Origin: Streptomyces chumphonensis
GTDB lineage: Bacteria > Actinomycetota > Actinomycetes > Streptomycetales > Streptomycetaceae
DNA: 64,000 bases
Reading direction: 5' to 3'
NCBI RefSeq assembly: GCF_014779715.1
Contig: NZ_JACXYU010000002.1
Location: forward strand, 372,001 to 436,000
Shown here: positions 44,976-53,074 of the stretch, piece by piece
Layout: each line of letters starts with the position of its first letter
Numbering within the stretch: the first letter of the stretch is position 1
The notes under the pieces: generated by a model
Told to the model about the DNA's origin: nothing
The model's input: only the letters and a program-made list of their open reading frames with translations
The model's database searches: none
Translations under genes and position numbers: made by a program

Positions 44976-45935
44976 TCAGCCGGTCAGCAGGGCGTCGACC
45001 TCCTCCGGCGCCGGCATCGCCGAGGAGCAGGCCAGGCGCGACGCCACCAGGGCGCCCGCCGCGTTGGCGTACCGCAGGACGCGTTCCAGGTCCCACCCGG
45101 CGAGCAGGCCGTGGCACAGCGCGCCGCCGAACGCGTCACCCGCGCCGAGGCCGTTGACGATCTCGACGGGGTGCGGGGGGACCTCGGAGGTCGTGCCGTC
45201 GCGGTGCACGGCGAGCACGCCGTCCGGCCCTCGTTTGACGACGGCCAGTTCGACGCCCGCGTCGAGCAGGGCGCGGGCGCAGTCGGCCGGGTCGTCGCGC
45301 CCGGTGGCCACCTCGCACTCGGCCACGTTGCCGACGGCGACGGTGGCCAGGGCGAGGGCCTCGCGGTAGGACGCGCGGGCGGCCTCCGCCGCGGCCCGGC
45401 CCTCGCCCGGCCAGAACACGGGCCGCCAGTCCAGGTCGAAGACGGTGGGGCCGCGGCGGGCGCGGGCGGTGAGGGCGTGCAGGGTGGCGGCACGGCTGGG
45501 CTCCGCGCACAGGCCGGTTCCGGTCATCCAGAAGACGCGGGCGGCCGTGACGGCGTCCAGGTCCAGCTCGCCGGGTCGGATCTCCAGGTCGGGGGCCTTG
45601 GGCCACCGGTAGAAGTAGAGGGGGAAGTCGTCGGGCGGGAAGATCTCGCAGAAGGTGACGGGGGTCGGCAGGCCGGGGACGGAGGTGACCCAGCGGTCGT
45701 CCACGCCGAAGTCCCGCAGCGCCTCGTGGCAGTAGGCACCGAAGGGGTCGTCGCCGGTGCGGGTGATGACGGCGGCGGAGCGGCCCAGCCGGGCCGCCGC
45801 GACGGCCACGTTCGTCGCGGAGCCACCGAGGAACTTCCCGAAGGTCTCGACCCGGGCGAGGGGGACGCCGGTCTGGAGGGGGTAGAGGTCCACTCCGATG
45901 CGGCCCATCGTGATCACGTCCGGCGGCGGTGTCAT
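44976..45935 (-). CDS. iolC: 5-dehydro-2-deoxygluconokinase
   Basis: The 319-residue PfkB-family kinase phosphorylates 2-deoxy-5-keto-gluconate. VDLYPLQTGVPLARVETFGKFLGGSATNVAVAAARLG is the IolC form of the substrate site, and NGLGAGDAFGGALCHGLLAG holds the catalytic Asp and anion hole. In many Streptomyces an aldolase-like gene sits between iolC and iolB; here only 106 bases lie between them, so the aldolase must be elsewhere. Confidence 0.92.
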   Translation of the reverse strand: MTPPPDVITMGRIGVDLYPLQTGVPLARVETFGKFLGGSATNVAVAAARLGRSAAVITRTGDDPFGAYCHEALRDFGVDDRWVTSVPGLPTPVTFCEIFPPDDFPLYFYRWPKAPDLEIRPGELDLDAVTAARVFWMTGTGLCAEPSRAATLHALTARARRGPTVFDLDWRPVFWPGEGRAAAEAARASYREALALATVAVGNVAECEVATGRDDPADCARALLDAGVELAVVKRGPDGVLAVHRDGTTSEVPPHPVEIVNGLGAGDAFGGALCHGLLAGWDLERVLRYANAAGALVASRLACSSAMPAPEEVDALLTG

Positions 45936-46163
45936 GGGCGCACCCTTTCAGCAGGTCGGTCGGCGGCTTTCGCCTTGTCGGGGCATCCGTACCCACGGCT
46001 GCGGCCCCCTCACGGAACCTGCCACCGTTTCCTCCGGCTCCGCACTGAGCACGGCCGATTCCGGGTAGCCGGGAGGAGGGGCCGCCCGCGGCGGTCCCGC
46101 GCCCACGCCCCGCGCCGCGGGGCCCGCCGCCCCGGCCGGGCCGGGGCACTACGGAGGAGTCCG

Positions 46164-47084
46164 ATGCCGACGAACACCGCGAGCGTGCCCGCCCCGAACC
46201 GGCTGCGGATCGGCTCGGCACCCGACTCGTGGGGTGTGTGGTTCCCCGACGACGAGCGGCAGGTGCCCTGGGAGCGCTTCCTCGACGAGGTGGCCGAGGC
46301 GGGGTACGACTGGATCGAGCTGGGGCCCTACGGCTACCTGCCCACCGACGCCGCACGGCTCGCCGAGGAGACCGGGCGCCGCGGGCTGAAGGTGTCCGCC
46401 GGGACGGTCTTCACCGCGCTGCACCGGGGCCCCGGGGTGTGGGACGAGACCTGGGCGCACGTCTCGCGCGTCGCCGAACTGACCCGCGCCATGGGCGCCG
46501 GGCACCTGGTCGTCATCCCGGCGTTCTGGCGGGACGACCGGACGGGCGAGCCGATCGAACCGCCGCACCTGGCACCCGAGCGGTTCCGGGACCTGACGGC
46601 CGGCACGGAGCGGCTGGCGCGGCGGGTGCGGGAGGAGTACGGCCTCGACGTCGTCGTCCACCCGCACGCCGACACCCACATCGCCACCGAGGAGCACGTC
46701 ACCCGCTTCCTCGACGCGACGGACTCCTCGCTGGTGAACCTGTGCCTGGACACCGGCCACTACGCGTACTGCGGTGGGGACAGCGTGCGGCTCATCGAGA
46801 CGTACGGGGAGCGCATCGGCTACCTGCACCTCAAGCAGGTCGACCCGGCCGTGCTGGCCGACGTCGTGCGGGACGGCACGCCCTTCGGCCCGGCCGTGCG
46901 ACAGGGCGTCATGTGCGAACCCCCGCGCGGCGAACCGGCGCTGGAGCCGGTCCTGGCGGCGGCGGGGAAGCTGGACGTGGACCTGTTCGCCATCGTCGAG
47001 CAGGACATGTACCCCTGCCCGCCCGACCGGCCGCTGCCCATCGCCCGCCGCACCCGCCACTACCTCCGCCACTGCGGCGCGTAG
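46164..47084 (+). CDS. iolE: Inosose dehydratase / sugar phosphate isomerase-like (IolE type)
   Basis: The 306-residue TIM-barrel protein starts RIGSAPDSWGVWFPDDERQVPWERFLDEVAEAGYDWIELGPYGYLP, the IolE/IolI opening. HPHADTHIATEEHV, CLDTGHYAYCGG and YLHLKQVDP give the metal-binding His, Asp and Lys residues. GGAGGAG precedes ATG 46164. It is divergent from iolC across 228 bases; that gap should hold both promoters but shows no clear dyad. Dehydratase (IolE) is favoured over 2-keto-inositol isomerase (IolI) by pathway completeness. Confidence 0.8.
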   Translation: MPTNTASVPAPNRLRIGSAPDSWGVWFPDDERQVPWERFLDEVAEAGYDWIELGPYGYLPTDAARLAEETGRRGLKVSAGTVFTALHRGPGVWDETWAHVSRVAELTRAMGAGHLVVIPAFWRDDRTGEPIEPPHLAPERFRDLTAGTERLARRVREEYGLDVVVHPHADTHIATEEHVTRFLDATDSSLVNLCLDTGHYAYCGGDSVRLIETYGERIGYLHLKQVDPAVLADVVRDGTPFGPAVRQGVMCEPPRGEPALEPVLAAAGKLDVDLFAIVEQDMYPCPPDRPLPIARRTRHYLRHCGA

Positions 47085-47091
47085 CGGCCTC

Positions 47092-47115
47092 CTCGTACGG
47101 GTATCACCGTACGAG
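47092..47115 (+). terminator. Perfect 9-base inverted repeat after iolE
   Basis: CTCGTACGG (47092-47100), GTATCA, CCGTACGAG (47107-47115). It lies 8 bases after the iolE stop and 54 bases before the kinase start, so it may be the iolE terminator or an operator of the next gene. Confidence 0.5.
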
Positions 47116-47156
47116 ACCGTGACGCTGCTGGTATCCACCCGGTCGGATCGCCCAAC

Positions 47157-47162
47157 TATCCT
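47157..47162 (+). promoter_or_regulatory. -10 element for a probable leaderless kinase-MFS transcript
   Basis: TATCCT lies seven bases upstream of the GTG at 47169, which has no purine-rich ribosome site. The predicted transcription start coincides with the start codon. No good -35 is seen. Confidence 0.4.
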
Positions 47163-47168
47163 CACAGG

Positions 47169-49754
47169 GTGGACCAGTTGACGACCACGGACCCATGGCG
47201 CGTAGGTCCGTACCGCCTGGTGGCCCGCCTGGGCGCGGGGGGCATGGGCCAGGTGTACCTCGGACGCTCGGAGACCGGGCGCACGGTCGCCGTGAAGGTG
47301 GTGCGGGCCGAACACGCCCATCACCCGGAGTTCCGCCGGCGTTTCGCCCGCGAGGTGGCGGCCGCCCGCCGGGTGGGCGGCCCCTGGACGGCGGACGTGC
47401 TCGACGCGGACACCGAGGCTCAGGTGCCGTGGGTGGCGACCCAGTACGTCCCCGGTCCGGATCTGGCCACGGTGGTCGCCACGGAGTTCGGACCGCTGCC
47501 CGAGCACTCGGTCCGCGTCCTCGCCAACCGCCTCGCCGTCGCGCTGCGATCCGTGCACGGCGCCGGTCTGATCCACCGCGACCTGAAGCCGTCGAACGTG
47601 ATGGTGACGGTCGACGGGCCGCGTGTCATCGACTTCGGCATCGCGCGCGCCATGGACGCTGTCGGCGGGGACAGCCTGCACACCCGTACCGGGATGCTGA
47701 TCGGCTCGCCCGGCTTCATGTCGCCGGAGCAGGTGCGCGGTATCGGCCTCACCCCGGCCAGCGACGTGTTCTGCCTGGGCGCCCTCCTCGTCTACGCCTC
47801 GACGGGCCGCCTCCTCTTCGGCGCCACCGAGACCGGACTGAACGCGCACCTCTTCCGGGTCGCGGAGGAAGAGGCGGACCTCACCGGCGTACCGGACGCG
47901 TTCGTCGAGCTCGTCCGCGCCTGCCTGCACAAGGACCCCGACCGGCGTCCCACGCCCGCCGACGTGGCCGCCCGCACGGCGGTGGATGAGGTCGAGGAGT
48001 GGCTGCCCGGCCCGGTGCTCGCCCGACTCGCCCGCCACGCGGGGCGGTTGCTGGACTTCGACCCGGGCACACCGGCCGCGCGGCCGGACCCCCGGGTCCA
48101 GCCCCGTGCGGCCCCCACACGATCCCCCGCGTACACGCCGACAGCCCCGGCCACTCCGGGACCGGGGACACCGCCGAGCCCGGCCCGCGTCCCCGACCCG
48201 CCGTTCTGGCGCTGGTTCGCCCTCAGGGCACCAGCGTCCCCGGCACCGGTGACGCCCCCCGTACCGGACGACGCCCTCGGCCCGCCCTTCTGGCGCTGGT
48301 TCGCCCTGGGGGCGGCCGTACTGGCGCAGTGGGTGACGCTGATCGGTACGACAGCGCTGAACAGGGCGCTTCCCGTCATCGCGGATGATCTGGGCTTCCG
48401 CCAGGACTACGTGCCCACCCTCATGACGGCCTACGGGCTGGCGTTCGCCCTGCTCCTCCTGTCCGGCGGGCACCTGGCCGACCTCCTCGGCCGCAGACGC
48501 TTGCTGTTGTTCGGTGGTGCCGGAGTAGCGGCGGCCTCCTGGTTCGGCGGGCTGGCCACCGGCCCCGCCGAGCTGGCCTGGGCCAACGCCGCGCTGGGCG
48601 GGTCCGCCGCGCTGCTGTCGTCCGCAGCGCTGGCGCTGGTCTCGCTCTACTTCACCGACCCGAGGGAACGCGGCAGGGCCTTCGGGGTCTACGCCGCCGC
48701 CACCGTCGGCGGCCTGGTGCTCTCGCTGTACGCACACCAGTGGCTGGTAGCCACCCTGAACTGGCGCGGGGCGCTGTACGCCGGTGTCCCGCCCGCCCTG
48801 GTGATCATGATCGCCACGTGGGGCCTGGTGCGCGACTCCTGGGTCCGCAGACCCGTCCGCGTGGACGTACCGGGCGTGCTGCTCGGAACGGGCGGGCTGG
48901 TGGTCCTCCTCCACGGGTTCGGCCAGTCCGTGCCACGCGGCTGGACCGATCCCCCGGTCCTGGCGCTCCTCACGGGCGGGGCCGCCCTGCTCCTGGCCTT
49001 CGCCCGCTGGCAGAGCAAGGCGGCTCACGCGCTGATCCCCTGGTCCCTCCTCAAGGACCGCAACCGCTTCGGCGCACTCCTCGTCCTGGCCCTGACCGGA
49101 CTGGCCCTGTACAGCGTGCTCGAGCTCCTGCACCGATACCTGGGGAGCGGCCACGGCTATGACGGGGGCGAGATCGGACCGGCCCTGGTGCTCACGACCG
49201 GCGTGGTCCTGATCGTCTCCACCCAGGTCTCCGCGCGGCTCCACCACGTGCTGCCGCCCCGGGCGCTGATCGTGCCCGGCCTGGTCGTCACGGCGGTCGG
49301 CCTGGCCGTGCTGACCGGTCTCGACCCCCACCGCACCCCTGTCACCGAGGCACTGCCCGGCACCCTCCTCGTCGGCCTCGGCACCGGAGTGGCCATCGTG
49401 CCGCTCCTCGCCGTCGCGGTGCACGGCACCGAGGGCGCCGCCCCGCACGACGTGGGCGGTACGGCGGCAACGGTCCTCGCCGTGCAGCAGGCGGGCGCAG
49501 CCGCCGCCTTGCCGCTGTTCGGCGCCGTTCTCCCGTCGGACGTCACCGCGCGGCTGGCCGGTGGATGGCACGTGCTGCCGAACCTCACCACGGCGGAGGA
49601 GGACGCCCTCCCGCACGGAGTGGAGGACACGCCGTTGGACAGCGCCGTCCTGGACGGCTACTCCGTCGTCCTGTGGAGCACGGCCGGCACGATGCTGCTC
49701 GCGGGCCTGCTCGCCGCTCTTCTGGTCACCGCCAAGGCTCCCGAACGGCGCTGA
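47169..49754 (+). CDS. Ser/Thr protein kinase fused to a DHA2-type MFS transporter
   Basis: One 861-codon frame encodes two full domains. Residues 13-270 are a Hanks-type kinase: LGAGGMGQVYLG (21-32), VAVKVV with Lys43, HRDLKPSN (136-143), DFGIAR (155-160), GSPGFMSPEQ, and the APDRRPTPADVA-like end. Residues about 280-370 are a Pro/Ala-rich linker. Residues 373-855 form about 14 helices with GGHLADLLGRRRLLL (the MFS loop 2-3 motif) and LNRALPVIADDLGF, as in drug/proton antiporters. The sequence PPFWRWFAL occurs twice (344-352 and 372-380). All kinase residues are intact, so it should be active. Codon use is even across the junction, with no stop or frameshift. Function is unknown: phospho-control of export by its own kinase is the simplest idea. 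Confidence 0.92.
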   Translation: MDQLTTTDPWRVGPYRLVARLGAGGMGQVYLGRSETGRTVAVKVVRAEHAHHPEFRRRFAREVAAARRVGGPWTADVLDADTEAQVPWVATQYVPGPDLATVVATEFGPLPEHSVRVLANRLAVALRSVHGAGLIHRDLKPSNVMVTVDGPRVIDFGIARAMDAVGGDSLHTRTGMLIGSPGFMSPEQVRGIGLTPASDVFCLGALLVYASTGRLLFGATETGLNAHLFRVAEEEADLTGVPDAFVELVRACLHKDPDRRPTPADVAARTAVDEVEEWLPGPVLARLARHAGRLLDFDPGTPAARPDPRVQPRAAPTRSPAYTPTAPATPGPGTPPSPARVPDPPFWRWFALRAPASPAPVTPPVPDDALGPPFWRWFALGAAVLAQWVTLIGTTALNRALPVIADDLGFRQDYVPTLMTAYGLAFALLLLSGGHLADLLGRRRLLLFGGAGVAAASWFGGLATGPAELAWANAALGGSAALLSSAALALVSLYFTDPRERGRAFGVYAAATVGGLVLSLYAHQWLVATLNWRGALYAGVPPALVIMIATWGLVRDSWVRRPVRVDVPGVLLGTGGLVVLLHGFGQSVPRGWTDPPVLALLTGGAALLLAFARWQSKAAHALIPWSLLKDRNRFGALLVLALTGLALYSVLELLHRYLGSGHGYDGGEIGPALVLTTGVVLIVSTQVSARLHHVLPPRALIVPGLVVTAVGLAVLTGLDPHRTPVTEALPGTLLVGLGTGVAIVPLLAVAVHGTEGAAPHDVGGTAATVLAVQQAGAAAALPLFGAVLPSDVTARLAGGWHVLPNLTTAEEDALPHGVEDTPLDSAVLDGYSVVLWSTAGTMLLAGLLAALLVTAKAPERR
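48204..48307 (+). repeat. 20-base direct repeat at the kinase-transporter junction
   Basis: TTCTGGCGCTGGTTCGCCCT occurs at 48204-48223 and again at 48288-48307, 84 bases (28 codons) apart and in frame. It encodes the repeated PPFWRWFAL. The second copy is the natural start of transporter helix 1; the first is a partial duplicate in the linker. Confidence 0.85.
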
Positions 49755-49775
49755 GACCGAGCCCCGGTGGTGGCG

Positions 49776-49812
49776 CCGGGTGGGCGGGGCCGGGGGCGCC
49801 CCGCCCACCCGG
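49776..49812. terminator. Strong bidirectional terminator
   Basis: CCGGGTGGGCGGGGC (49776-49790) and GCCCCGCCCACCCGG (49798-49812) form a perfect 15-pair stem with a 7-base loop, between the ends of the kinase-MFS gene and the convergent purine permease gene. Confidence 0.8.
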
Positions 49813-49821
49813 GCGTGCGGC

Positions 49822-51270
49822 TCAGTGGAGATGGGCCGCGGCCGGGGCGGTCACTCCCGGTTCCGTGGGCGCGCCGACCGGTGGGGTCGGCGTCGCACCG
49901 TCCTGGCGGGACCTGAGGTGGTTGAAGACCAGGTTCAGCAGGACGGCGAGGATGCAGCCCGTGCTGATGCCCGAGTCGAGGATGATGGTGGCGCTGTCCG
50001 GGAACTGCCCGTAGAAGCCGTGGGCCATCTCCGGGGCCAGGCCGACGCCGAGCGTGACGGCGACGATGAGGGCGTTCTCACCGTGTTCGAGGCCCGCCTG
50101 CACGAGGGTCTGGACGCCGCTCACCGCGATCGTCCCGAAGAGGACGACGCCCACACCGCCGAGCACCGGCAGCGGTACCGCCGAGACGAGGGCGGCGGCC
50201 ACCGGGCACAGGCCCAGCAGGACCAGGATGCCGCCGCCGACGGCCACGACGAACCGGCTGCGCACCCTGGACATGGCCACCAGGCCCACGTTCTGGGCGA
50301 AGGCGCTGGCCGCGAAGCCGTTGAAGACGGGGGCGACGGCGCTGCCCAGGGCGTCCGCGCGCAGGCCGGCGGCGATGACCTTCTCGTCCACCGGCTTGTC
50401 CACGATCCGGCCGAGGGCGATCATGTCGGCCGTCGACTCCGTCATGATCACCAGCATCACGACGCACATCGAGACGATCGCCGGGACGGAGAACTGCGGC
50501 GCGCCGAAGTGGAACGGGGTCGGGAACCCGACGAGGTCGGCCTCCCCCAGGCCGGAGAAGTCGGCCATGCCGAGCGGGACCGCGACGAGGGTGCCCGCCA
50601 CCAGGCCGATGAGGATGGCGATGGACTGCAGGAACCCCCGGGCGTAGCGGCGCACGGCCAGCGTGATGACGAGCGCCACGGCGGCGAGGCCGATGTGGGA
50701 CGCCGGGGCGCCGTCGGCGCCCGTCTCGCCGTCGGCGATCCAGCCGAAGGCGACCGGCATCAGGGACAGGCCGATCAGGGTGATGACGGAGCCGGTGACC
50801 ACGGGTGGGAAGAACCGCACCAGTTTGCAGAACCAGCCGCTGACCGCGAAGGCGAGCAGTCCGGCGACGATGACCGCGCCGAATATGACGGGCAGTCCGG
50901 ACGCGCCGCCCTCGGCGGCGATGATGGCGGTCATGGCGGCGACCCCGCCGAAGGAGACGCCGTTGACGAAGGGGAGCCGGGCGCCGATGCGCCAGACCCC
51001 CAGCGTCTGGAGGAGCGTGGCGATCCCGGCGGTGAAGAGGCTGGCGGCCATCAGCAGCGTCGTGTCGCCGGGGCCGAGCCCCGCCGCCGCGCCGATGACG
51101 AGGGGGACCGCCACCACGCCCGCGTACATGGCGGCGACGTGCTGGAGCCCGCTGGTGACCATCTTCAGGGGTGGCAGGAGCTCGTCGACGGGGTGCTTTC
51201 CCCCCTTCGCCTGGTCGCCGTCCTGCTCGGGGCTTGCGTCGTCGTTCCGGGTACCGGGCCTAGCGGACAC
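49822..51270 (-). CDS. NCS2 purine/urate permease
   Basis: The 482-residue membrane protein belongs to the uracil-xanthine permease family: LQHVAAMYAGVVAVPLVIGAA (helix 1, QHVAAM), MTESTADMIALGRIVDKPVDE (helix 8 motif with the substrate-binding Glu), and NGFAASAFAQNVGLVAMSRVRSRFV (helix 10, family motif with QN). ALSRV-type QNxGxxxxTxVxSR sequence fits urate/xanthine transporters. GTG 51270 follows AGGAGG. It lies between the kinase gene and the 8-oxoguanine deaminase, pointing to uptake of urate or xanthine. Confidence 0.9.
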   Translation of the reverse strand: MSARPGTRNDDASPEQDGDQAKGGKHPVDELLPPLKMVTSGLQHVAAMYAGVVAVPLVIGAAAGLGPGDTTLLMAASLFTAGIATLLQTLGVWRIGARLPFVNGVSFGGVAAMTAIIAAEGGASGLPVIFGAVIVAGLLAFAVSGWFCKLVRFFPPVVTGSVITLIGLSLMPVAFGWIADGETGADGAPASHIGLAAVALVITLAVRRYARGFLQSIAILIGLVAGTLVAVPLGMADFSGLGEADLVGFPTPFHFGAPQFSVPAIVSMCVVMLVIMTESTADMIALGRIVDKPVDEKVIAAGLRADALGSAVAPVFNGFAASAFAQNVGLVAMSRVRSRFVVAVGGGILVLLGLCPVAAALVSAVPLPVLGGVGVVLFGTIAVSGVQTLVQAGLEHGENALIVAVTLGVGLAPEMAHGFYGQFPDSATIILDSGISTGCILAVLLNLVFNHLRSRQDGATPTPPVGAPTEPGVTAPAAAHLH

Positions 51271-51383
51271 TCGGTCCTCCTGTCGGTTACTGCGCCGCTG
51301 GGGGGCGGCACGAGGGTGTCAGGGAGGTGATAGGTGTGGTGCTCAGGTGTGGGAGGTGGCGGAACGGGACGTGGGCGGGGGTA

Positions 51384-51423
51384 CCGGGGCGGGGCGCGTA
51401 CCGTAATGCGCGCCCCGCCCCGG
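51384..51423. terminator. Terminator after the deaminase gene
   Basis: CCGGGGCGGGGCGCG (51384-51398) and CGCGCCCCGCCCCGG (51409-51423) form a perfect 15-pair stem with a 10-base loop, 80 bases past the deaminase stop. The remaining 51271-51383 is the upstream region of the NCS2 gene, without a recognised operator. Confidence 0.75.
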
Positions 51424-51502
51424 CCGTTCGTTCAGGACCCCGCTCGGATCCTGAACCACCGGCCGGGAGCCGTCCCTCCCGGCCGGAGTCTTCGGATGTC
51501 CG

Positions 51503-52891
51503 TCAGGACGCGTCGGCCGCGATCCGGGCCAGGCGCTGCGCCTCGGCCCGGGTGCTGCGGGCCACGGCGTCCTCGTCGACGGTGGTGAGCCGGCCGTCCT
51601 CGACGACGGCGCGGCCGTTCACGAGGGAGAGCGTGATCGGTGCGGCGGCCCCGAGCACGAGGGCGGCGACCGGGTCGGCGATGGAGGCGTGGCCGATGCC
51701 GTCCAGCTTCCACAGGACGAGGTCGGCCAGCTTGCCCGCCTCCAGGGAGCCGATCTCGGCGGTGCGGCCGAGGACCTGCGCGCCACCGAAGGTGCCCAGG
51801 CGCAGGGCCTGGCGGGCGTTGAGCGCGTTCTCCCGGTGGCCGCCGAGACGGTTGATGAGGAGCGCGTTGCGCAGCTCGGTGTGCAGCTCGCCGGACTCGT
51901 TGGACGCGGTGCCGTCCACCCCGAGGCCGACGGGCACGCCGGCGGCCAGCATGTCCGGGACGCGGGCGATGCCGGCGGCCAGCCGGGCGTTGGAGGACGG
52001 GCAGTGGGCGACGCCGGTGCCGGTGCGGGCGAAGGCGGCGATGTCGGAGTCGTTCATGTGGACGCAGTGCGCCATCCACACGTCGTCGCCGAGCCAGCCG
52101 GTGGACTCGAAGTAGTCGGTCGGGCCCATACCGAACAGCTCGTGGCAGAACTTCTCCTCCTCGACCGTCTCCGAGCCGTGGGTGTGCAGCCGCACGCCCT
52201 TGCGCCGGGCGAGCTTCGCGCCTTCGCGCATCAGCTCGGTGGAGACGGAGAAGGGTGAGCAGGGCGCGACGGCGATGTGCAGCATCGAGCCGAAGGAGGC
52301 GTCGTGGTGCGTGTCGATGGCCGCCTCGGTGGCCTCCAGGATGCCGTCGAGCGTCTCGACGGCGAAGTCCGGCGGCAGGCCGCCGTCCGAGGCACCGCGG
52401 TCCATCGACCCCCGGGCGGCGGTGAAGCGCACGCCCGTCTCCCGGGCGGCGCGGATCTCCGCGCCGAGCAGGTCGCCGGTGCCGCGCGGGAAGACGTAGT
52501 GGTGGTCCATGGCGGTGGTGACTCCGCCCCGGGCCATCATGGCCAGGGAGCCCTGGGCGGCCGCGTAGACCATCTCCTCGTCGATGCGCGCCCAGGTCGG
52601 GTACAGGGCCACGAGCCAGTTGAAGAGGTTGGAGTCCTGCGCGAGCCCGCGGGTGATCCACTGGTAGAAGTGGTGGTGGGTGTTGACCAGCCCGGGGGTG
52701 GCCAGGTGCCCGGTGCCGTCGACGCGCCGCACCACGTTCGCCAGGCCCTCGGGGGCGGCGCCGGCGCCCACCGACTCGATGACGTTGCCGGCGACGACGA
52801 CGTGCCCGGCGGCGTACTCGGTGTCGTGCGCGTCCACGGTGGCGACGGCGCAGTTCTCGATGACGATGCGCTCGGGTGCTGTACCAGCCAT
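51503..52891 (-). CDS. 8-oxoguanine deaminase / guanine-deaminase-like amidohydrolase
   Basis: The 462-residue amidohydrolase should deaminate 8-oxoguanine to urate. Metal ligands: GLVNTHHHFYQWITRGLAQDSNLFNWLVALYPTW (HxH; the LFNWL and YP motifs are typical of the 8-oxoguanine deaminase group), LHTHGSETVEEEKF, MAHCVHMND, and LGVDGTASNESGEL (Asp). Its position just downstream of the uricase operon supports urate as product. Guanine or related aminohydrolase activity is an alternative. Confidence 0.85.
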   Translation of the reverse strand: MAGTAPERIVIENCAVATVDAHDTEYAAGHVVVAGNVIESVGAGAAPEGLANVVRRVDGTGHLATPGLVNTHHHFYQWITRGLAQDSNLFNWLVALYPTWARIDEEMVYAAAQGSLAMMARGGVTTAMDHHYVFPRGTGDLLGAEIRAARETGVRFTAARGSMDRGASDGGLPPDFAVETLDGILEATEAAIDTHHDASFGSMLHIAVAPCSPFSVSTELMREGAKLARRKGVRLHTHGSETVEEEKFCHELFGMGPTDYFESTGWLGDDVWMAHCVHMNDSDIAAFARTGTGVAHCPSSNARLAAGIARVPDMLAAGVPVGLGVDGTASNESGELHTELRNALLINRLGGHRENALNARQALRLGTFGGAQVLGRTAEIGSLEAGKLADLVLWKLDGIGHASIADPVAALVLGAAAPITLSLVNGRAVVEDGRLTTVDEDAVARSTRAEAQRLARIAADAS

Positions 52892-53041
52892 GGGATGTAC
52901 CTCGTGTTTCCGTGGAGGAGGTCCGGGCCCGGGGGTCGAGCGGGGTGCCGACCGGGCCCGGAGGTGGTGCTGTGTCGCGCAGATGCCCCCGCTCTCCCCC
53001 GGGAATCGTCGACGCCGGCGCTGCGTCGGGGGGCCCGGGCG

Positions 53042-53059
53042 GCCGCCCTGCCGGGCGGC
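53042..53059 (-). terminator. Hairpin after the uricase operon
   Basis: GCCGCCC (53042-53048), TGCC, GGGCGGC (53053-53059), 15 bases past the uricase stop. The rest of the 183-base gap to the deaminase start (52,892-53,041) holds the deaminase promoter region, with no recognised elements. Confidence 0.5.
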
Positions 53060-53074
53060 GCCCCTACGGGCTGC

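Noticed and set aside
46149..49808. Open frame of 1219 codons on the minus strand
   Set aside because: It is antisense to iolE and the kinase-MFS gene, low in hydrophobic segments and rich in Gly/Gln/His as expected for high-GC shadow frames.
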